Assembly: GCA_002699325.1 (NCBI GenBank)
Contig: PABS01000014.1
Coordinates: 1 to 9,754 of the forward strand
Length of the DNA stretch: 9,754 bases
Direction of reading: 5' to 3'
Source: Ponticaulis sp.
GTDB lineage: Bacteria > Pseudomonadota > Alphaproteobacteria > Caulobacterales > Hyphomonadaceae
Below the pieces are notes generated by a model that made no database searches, had not been told where the DNA came from, and was given only the letters and a program-made list of their open reading frames with translations. Both the position numbers and the translations under genes were made by a program. The stretch's first letter is position 1. Every line of letters starts with the position of its first letter. Shown one piece after another: positions 6,139 through 9,754 of this stretch.

Positions 6139-7560
6139 ATGGCCAGTTCGAACGACGCGCCAGAGTCCGAACCCATCGATGTCGAGTTCACCCCGGCAGA
6201 GCCGTCAGAGAGTAAGTCCAAAAGCAAATCTACAGGGCCCGGCTGGGTCGGCCTGATCTCCATGGGCGTGCTGGCGGCCCTTGGTGGCGGCGCCATCGGC
6301 GTTGTAGCGAGCGGTACAGATGGACGATACGCTCAGGCGGCAGAGGTTGCGGTTGATATCTCTCAGCTTGAATCCTCAGACCGGGCGATGAGCGCACAAA
6401 TGAGCACCATGCGCGACAGCCTGCGCGATGCCGAAGTGCGAATCAATCAGGCCATTGAGCAGATTGAGTCCGGAGAAACTGCCAACACCGAAACACTGAC
6501 AGAGCTGCAGAGTGAGCTCGAAACGCTTCGTGCGCGCTATCTGACGCTGATCGGATATGAAACGGCACCGGCCGAGCCTGGCGAGACACAGGCTGAAGGT
6601 GAGGGCGAGCAGGCCGAAGGTGAAAGCCAATCCCCAGAGGTGCCGCAAGAGCTGCCAGAGCCGGAGATCACGCTCGCCACCCTGATGCAGCGCCTGAACT
6701 CAATTGAGGAGACGGGCGCCGGAAATGGAAGTGTGCCGCAGGGTCTGAGGCGAGCGGTCACCAACCTTCAGCAGCGCGCAGAACAGCTCGAAGCTGCAGA
6801 TCAGCAACTCGCCGATGCGATGGATGCACGCTCAGCCCTTATTGAAGAACTGGATCAGGAGGTTCAGGCGCTGGAAGCGGGCCTGACAACTGTGTCCGAG
6901 AAAACGACGGCGCTTGAGTCGGGTCAGGAGTCAGGCGCGCAATCAGTGACCGATCTCACCGCCGACGTGAATGCACTGCGCGAAACCGTGAATGAACGCC
7001 TTTCGAATCTTCAGGATGCAGAACTCAGCGCCGATGAACAGTCTCTGGTGCGCCGGGCTGACCGGGTGCTGGCATTATCTGCACTGGAATCGGCCATTCG
7101 GGATGGTGGTGGATACGCGGCCGAGCTTGAAGCCCTCGCTATTCAGATGAACGCCAATTCTGCGGTTTCTGCGCTGCGACGGCTGGCCGAAGATGGGGCG
7201 CCGACGATTGAGGACTTGCAGAGCAATCTCGAAGAGCTGCGCCCTGCGGTAGCGCGTGCTGGAATTCCCGATCAACCGAAAGGCAACTGGGCCTGGGTCG
7301 GTGACCTTTTGTCTGGGGTCGTCTCCATGCGCGAAGAAGGGACGGCCAATGGCCAGACCGCTTCGCAGAAGGTGCAGAATGCGATCGAAACGATGGAGCA
7401 GGGCGATTTGCGCGGCGCAATCCGATTGGTGAAATCTATTCAGGGGCCGCAAGCCGAGCCACTTAAGAGCTGGATCGCACAGGCCGAGAGTCGCGAGACG
7501 ATTAACAGGCTCATCGTGCGTCTGCGCAGTGATGTCATGAAGGGGGAACCGGAACGATGA
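6139..7560 (+). CDS. Mic60 / mitofilin-family membrane protein
   Basis: The 473-residue protein has a polar acidic amino segment of about 33 residues, one transmembrane helix (about 36-58, WVGLISMGVLAALGGGAIGVV), and coiled-coil stretches at about 75-135 and 205-292. A Glu/Gly/Gln/Pro low-complexity linker separates them (about 141-178). The C-terminal helical region (about 298-470) matches the mitofilin signature area: ALSALESAIRDGG.Y..EL (about 313-330) and, near the end, LKSWIAQAESR. Alphaproteobacterial Mic60 is the homologue of the mitochondrial MICOS core subunit, helps bend membranes, and is typically encoded inside the heme operon between hemD and hemY, exactly as here. The long coiled coils are expected in the periplasm. 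GGAAGG (6122-6127) is 11 nt upstream, a somewhat long spacing. Its stop overlaps the hemY ATG. Confidence 0.88.
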   Translation: MASSNDAPESEPIDVEFTPAEPSESKSKSKSTGPGWVGLISMGVLAALGGGAIGVVASGTDGRYAQAAEVAVDISQLESSDRAMSAQMSTMRDSLRDAEVRINQAIEQIESGETANTETLTELQSELETLRARYLTLIGYETAPAEPGETQAEGEGEQAEGESQSPEVPQELPEPEITLATLMQRLNSIEETGAGNGSVPQGLRRAVTNLQQRAEQLEAADQQLADAMDARSALIEELDQEVQALEAGLTTVSEKTTALESGQESGAQSVTDLTADVNALRETVNERLSNLQDAELSADEQSLVRRADRVLALSALESAIRDGGGYAAELEALAIQMNANSAVSALRRLAEDGAPTIEDLQSNLEELRPAVARAGIPDQPKGNWAWVGDLLSGVVSMREEGTANGQTASQKVQNAIETMEQGDLRGAIRLVKSIQGPQAEPLKSWIAQAESRETINRLIVRLRSDVMKGEPER

Positions 7561-9032
7561 TCAGGTTAATCTGGCTTCTTCTTTTCGTGGCGGTTGCTGC
7601 CGGGCTCGTCGTGCTCGGCATGTGGGCGAATGACATCCCATGGCGCGTGGTTCTGGAACGTGAGAACCAGCCCGATATTGTGCTGACACTTACTGGTGCA
7701 GGCATTGTGATTGCCATTCTGGGCGTGATCATCGCCATGGTCTGGGGGTTTCTAAGTGGCGTTTTCCGCCTGCCATCCAGGCTCAAATCCATGCGTCGAC
7801 GCTCACGTACGCGCAAAGGTAACGAAGCGCTTGCCAATGGTCTTCTCGCTATTGAGGGCGGCGACATCAAAGGCGCGAAACGCCTGATCAACAAAGCCTT
7901 GTCAGATGCCGATGATGAGCGGCTGGCCCTGTTGCTGGATGCACTGACGGCAGAGCAGGAAGCCGACTGGACACGGGCCGAGCGCGCCTATGCCGAGCTG
8001 TCTCGCAAGCCGGGCGCGCATCTGGCAGGTTTGAAAGGCCTGACCGGCGCTGCCGTGAAGCGTGGCGACTACACAATGGCGATTGAGCGCGCCCGTGAAG
8101 CCCTCAGCATGAAGGGGGAGACCGGCGACTGGCCGTTCAAATCACTGTTTGAGATTTATACGGCTCGCGGACAGTGGGAGGACGCACGTGAAGTTCTGCT
8201 GACCGGAGAGCAAAAGTATCATATCGCAACGGCCAATGCGCGCCGCCGCAGGGCCGTGCTCTACGCGGCTCAGGCCTATGACATGATGTCGACCGATCCG
8301 GAAGGCGCTGAACGTGTGTTTGGCGATGCGCTGAAAACCGACTCTGGATTTCCGCCAGCGGCCTACCATCTTGCGCGTTTGCAGCTCTCCCGAGATGCCA
8401 TCAAGCCAGCGATTTCCTCTCTTGAGACCGCATGGAAAGCGCATCCGCATCCGGCGCTTGCTTTGGTCGCAGAGCGTCTGGACGGCAGCGAGGGGCGCAG
8501 TTCCGGCCGCAAGGCGATGAACGCGCTGATCAACGCCAACAAGACACACCGCGAAACAGCGCTTTTGAAAGCTGACATCGCGATTGCAGAAGCCGACTGG
8601 GATGGCGCGGAAAAGGCGCTCGCCCCGCTTTTGCAGGGCGGCCAGCCGACCAGTCGTGTCTGCCGGTTGATGGAGATGATCTCGCGAGCGCGCCATGACG
8701 ATGATGCTGCGCGCAGCTGGGGTGAACGGGCGGCCAGCGCGGCGCGCGAACCTGAGTGGAGCGACATCGACACTGATGGCTCGGCCTTCAACTATTCCAA
8801 GGATGACTGGGCGCGGCTTGTTTATGCCTATGGCGACTCCGGACAGCTTATCCACCCGCGTCATGAAACCTATCGCGCTGAGCTGGATGTTGTCCGCCAC
8901 CGTGCAATTGGATATTCTGGCACTACATCCAAGACAGGTGGAACTAAGGCTCCGGCTGGCGAGGCGTCGCAGGTGACGCTGACTGAGCCCACGCCAACGC
9001 CTCCGCCCGTGGATTATGTAAAAGGAAGCTAA
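7557..9032 (+). CDS. hemY: HemY-like membrane protein with TPR-type repeats
   Basis: The 491-residue protein has two amino-terminal membrane helices (about 3-23 and 42-66), the HemY_N layout, and a basic stretch RRRSRTRKGN (80-89) at the membrane face. A long helical, TPR-like region follows to about 400, including GDIKGAKRLINKAL (102-115), GDYTMAIERAREAL (170-183), GQWEDAREVLL (205-215) and ADWDGAEKALAPLL (346-359). A C-terminal segment PEW...DDW...HPRHE (399-437) resembles the Trp-bearing end of the alphaproteobacterial family, and the tail is Pro/Thr-rich. Despite the name it is not protoporphyrinogen oxidase; the family is linked to heme synthesis by gene position and its biochemical role is unsettled. 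The ATG at 7557 overlaps the mic60 stop as ATGA, with AGGGGG (7541-7546) upstream. Confidence 0.92.
   Translation: MIRLIWLLLFVAVAAGLVVLGMWANDIPWRVVLERENQPDIVLTLTGAGIVIAILGVIIAMVWGFLSGVFRLPSRLKSMRRRSRTRKGNEALANGLLAIEGGDIKGAKRLINKALSDADDERLALLLDALTAEQEADWTRAERAYAELSRKPGAHLAGLKGLTGAAVKRGDYTMAIERAREALSMKGETGDWPFKSLFEIYTARGQWEDAREVLLTGEQKYHIATANARRRRAVLYAAQAYDMMSTDPEGAERVFGDALKTDSGFPPAAYHLARLQLSRDAIKPAISSLETAWKAHPHPALALVAERLDGSEGRSSGRKAMNALINANKTHRETALLKADIAIAEADWDGAEKALAPLLQGGQPTSRVCRLMEMISRARHDDDAARSWGERAASAAREPEWSDIDTDGSAFNYSKDDWARLVYAYGDSGQLIHPRHETYRAELDVVRHRAIGYSGTTSKTGGTKAPAGEASQVTLTEPTPTPPPVDYVKGS
9021..9028 (+). promoter_or_regulatory. Shine-Dalgarno for the small exported protein
   Basis: AAAGGAAG lies across the last codons of hemY. 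The AGGA core ends 8 nt before the CTG at 9035. No ATG, GTG or TTG in that frame lies between the previous in-frame stop (8984-8986) and 9203, so this site argues for initiation at CTG 9035. Confidence 0.5.
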
Positions 9033-9034
9033 GC

Positions 9035-9460
9035 CTGGTCTGGCATCACCGCATACTCGCTGTTCTGAGCATTCTCGCCCTGTCTGTATTCCAGACAGCG
9101 TGCGCCTGCGCGCATGCGGCTGAGATTGCAGACAGCGTTGTCAGTTCCGAGCTATCTAATCCGCATCAGCACTGTGACGAGACTGCTGCGGGTGTTGAGC
9201 CAATGGTTGCCGCCATGGATATGGCAGGCATGCATGAGGCGCATGACTGGGCGCCGTGTGATCACGCGGAGTCGCTGAAGACGGCGACTGTCTCTCCGGC
9301 CTCGGTGAAAATTGATTTGCCGGTTCCGGCCCTTGAGCCGGTGAACTACGCGCTGGTTCAGGCCAGCTGGGTGCAGCGACAAGAGCCTCCGCTTCACTGG
9401 TCTTCTGATCCGCCTCCGCCTGATATCCCTCTCAAGCGGAAGACCGTTTTCCTGATCTGA
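9035..9460 (+). CDS. Small exported Met/His/Cys-bearing protein, candidate periplasmic copper binder
   Basis: The frame is open from 8987 to the TGA at 9458-9460. Read from CTG 9035 it gives 141 residues starting MVWHHRILAVLSILALSVF, a good signal peptide: basic n-region, hydrophobic core 7-19, then QTACACAHA with cleavage likely near residue 28. The mature part has possible metal ligands, PHQHCDE (43-49) and MDMAGMHEAHDW (61-72) followed by PCDH (74-77). It ends in a proline stretch and PLKRKTVFLI. No family is certain; small Cys/His/Met-rich exported proteins often precede copA genes, and the multicopper oxidase follows here, which supports a copper role by context only. Starting at the ATG at 9203 would remove the signal peptide and leave 85 residues, which I consider less likely. 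The gene begins 2 nt after the hemY stop. Confidence 0.65.
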   Translation: MVWHHRILAVLSILALSVFQTACACAHAAEIADSVVSSELSNPHQHCDETAAGVEPMVAAMDMAGMHEAHDWAPCDHAESLKTATVSPASVKIDLPVPALEPVNYALVQASWVQRQEPPLHWSSDPPPPDIPLKRKTVFLI

Positions 9461-9466
9461 TACCCG

Positions 9467-9525
9467 GCTGATGAGCCTTAAACCGCGCGGACGAGACGTC
9501 CGGCGCGGTCTGTCATCAGCTTTTT
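9467..9525 (+). terminator. Two-tier hairpin with T-run between the small protein and the multicopper oxidase
   Basis: The outer stem pairs GCTGATGA (9467-9474) with TCATCAGC (9513-9520), 8 bp perfect. The inner stem pairs ACCGCGCGGACG (9482-9493) with 9497-9509, giving 12 bp with one bulged G at 9503 and an AGA loop. TTTTT (9521-9525) follows the outer stem directly. It has the form of an intrinsic terminator but lies only 12 nt before the oxidase ATG, so it may be a terminator in front of a leaderless gene, an attenuator, or a structured operator. The structure is plain; its role is inference. Confidence 0.65.
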
Positions 9526-9537
9526 GGTATTCAGATC

Positions 9538-9754
9538 ATGATCAATCGTAGACGATTTCTCACTTATTCTGCCGGTCTGGCCGGTATGAGCTCCATTCTT
9601 CCAGCCTGGGCGCGAAGCGCGTCGAACGGTAATCTTGGTATTCCCGCGCTTCAGGGCACCAATTTCGACCTGCATGTCAGCGAGTTTCCTTTTCAGGTGA
9701 ATGGAAAGACCGGGCGCGCCGTGGGCGTGAACGGAACTGTTCCGGCACCTCTTA
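9538..9754 (+). CDS. copA: CopA-type multicopper oxidase, amino end (3' end outside window)
   Basis: Only the first 72 residues are in the window. They begin MINRRRFLTYSAGLAG, a twin-arginine (Tat) signal with the RRxFL core, a hydrophobic stretch and a likely cleavage site after PAWA (22-25). The mature start has FDLHVSEFPFQVNGK (43-57) and GVNGTVPAP (63-71), matching the first cupredoxin domain of CopA/PcoA copper-resistance oxidases, which carry VNG..PAP just before an REGD-type turn. Tat export fits a periplasmic enzyme folded with its cofactors inside the cell. The family oxidises Cu(I) or sequesters copper in the periplasm. Upstream in-frame codons back to 9472 offer no start, so ATG 9538 is the only choice, yet no Shine-Dalgarno is visible. 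The copper-binding histidine motifs lie beyond the window edge. Confidence 0.88.
   Translation, partial: MINRRRFLTYSAGLAGMSSILPAWARSASNGNLGIPALQGTNFDLHVSEFPFQVNGKTGRAVGVNGTVPAPL

Noticed and set aside
8142..8900. Long - strand open frame (252 codons) antisense to hemY
   Set aside because: It is contained in hemY, lacks any domain signature and has Arg/Cys-rich shadow composition.
1..9754. CRISPR array, tRNA/rRNA genes, insertion sequence ends
   Set aside because: No spaced repeats, cloverleaf-like tRNA ends, transposase motifs or terminal inverted repeats were seen on either strand.

Overview
The window reads as a piece of a chromosome from an alphaproteobacterium, probably a member of the Caulobacterales/Hyphomonadaceae-like groups. 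The main reason is the run hemC, hemD, a Mic60/mitofilin gene and hemY, divergent from tsaD. That arrangement is a known alphaproteobacterial hallmark. Coding is dense and moderately GC-rich, with no RNA genes, insertion sequences or CRISPR arrays visible. Species assignment is not possible by eye.

Left part (1-3033): the C-terminal tail of an unidentified + strand gene (stop at 110-112) converges with a 416-residue protein on the - strand. I read that protein as a catalytically dead EAL-like domain, perhaps with a decayed GGDEF-like region before it. A 245-bp divergent intergenic region follows, containing an 11-bp-spaced heptamer repeat and a leader hairpin. Next comes rarD, an EamA-type transporter. 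Its 3' end overlaps by 4 bp a convergent stand-alone response regulator that has a receiver domain and a tail with two copies of a TYxGPxRR motif.

Middle part (3034-9032): tsaD (tRNA t6A synthesis) lies on the - strand and ends in a clear intrinsic terminator. A 72-bp divergent promoter region separates it from hemC. The genes hemC, hemD, mic60 and hemY form one tight operon: 1 nt between hemC and hemD, 27 nt between hemD and mic60, and a 4-bp ATGA overlap between mic60 and hemY. HemC and HemD make uroporphyrinogen III. The Mic60 and HemY products are membrane-anchored, the first coiled-coil and the second TPR-like.

Right part (9033-9754): directly abutting hemY is a 141-residue exported Met/His/Cys-containing protein with no ordinary start codon. 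The best candidate is a CTG preceded by a good Shine-Dalgarno. It is followed by a strong two-tier hairpin ending in five Ts, then the start of a Tat-exported CopA-type multicopper oxidase that is cut by the window end. This looks like the beginning of a periplasmic copper-resistance locus placed against the heme operon. The hairpin 12 nt before the oxidase start and the non-ATG small gene are the most unusual things in the window.
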